From positions 25,642,807 to 25,706,806 of the forward strand of contig OX123190.2 in NCBI GenBank assembly GCA_944739405.2: 64,000 nt of DNA. The letters are read 5' to 3'. Shown here piece by piece: positions 63,916 through 64,000 of the stretch. Source of the stretch: Euclidia mi. Taxonomy: Eukaryota > Arthropoda > Insecta > Lepidoptera > Erebidae. The position numbers were made by a program, and so were the translations under genes. Under the pieces are notes generated by a model, which saw only the letters and a list, made by a program, of their open reading frames with translations, had not been told where the DNA came from and made no database searches. Position 1 is the stretch's first letter; every line of letters starts with the position of its first letter.

Positions 63916-64000
63916 TTTTCTTAAGAAATAAGTTTGAGCACATTTTTATGCTAATAAAACGGCTTTATTAAATACGATGTTTTATTTTTATTAATGCCCA

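Overview
The window looks like AT-rich, repeat-dense insect DNA, most probably from a moth or butterfly. That guess rests on the repeat families present: Belpao LTR elements, CTAG-ending Helitrons, tRNA-derived SINEs with tails familiar from Lepidoptera, Penelope-like elements and RTE/R1/CR1-type LINEs. I see no convincing intact host gene, no rRNA, no true tRNA gene and no CRISPR array. Nearly all coding signal belongs to broken mobile elements.

Layout. 1-5.7 kb: AT-rich intergenic DNA. 5.7-6.63 kb: two copies of one tRNA-derived SINE, then a Helitron 3' end. 6,641-19,454: an old BEL/Pao element (BEL-A, + strand) with 241-bp LTRs and target duplication CATAC. A second BEL (BEL-B, - strand, 9,882-16,167, target duplication AAGGG) is inserted into its protease region. 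About 0.75 kb of BEL-B pol has been replaced by a 0.97-kb decamer array (CATAGCGTAG)n. 20-25.5 kb: SINE-like and Helitron repeats, two Copia fragments, a Harbinger-type transposase remnant and an R1-like LINE tail with a 13-bp target duplication. 27-28.1 kb: an RTE 3' end and a small Penelope-like element with a hammerhead-like core. 28.9-36.5 kb: a second Penelope-like fragment split by a young, nearly complete BEL (BEL-C, - strand, 511-bp LTRs, target duplication ACACC). 37-48.5 kb: microsatellites, SINEs, Helitrons and a CR1-like LINE whose RT and endonuclease pieces lie in opposite orientations. 48,535-54,671: BEL-D, whose gag half reads - and pol half reads +, yet the whole is flanked by the 5-bp repeat CATCC. 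55-62.6 kb: a LINE C-terminal fragment, an internally deleted P-element/THAP9-like gene, a LINE RT pseudogene and an unassigned ORF. The right end carries a cluster of a 16-bp motif.

The most unusual theme is a set of perfect or near-perfect foldbacks with very short loops, most of them inside transposon coding sequence, plus the head-to-head BEL-D and the decamer array. These look like products of strand switching during DNA synthesis rather than host functions. All alignments were done by eye, so percentages are approximate.
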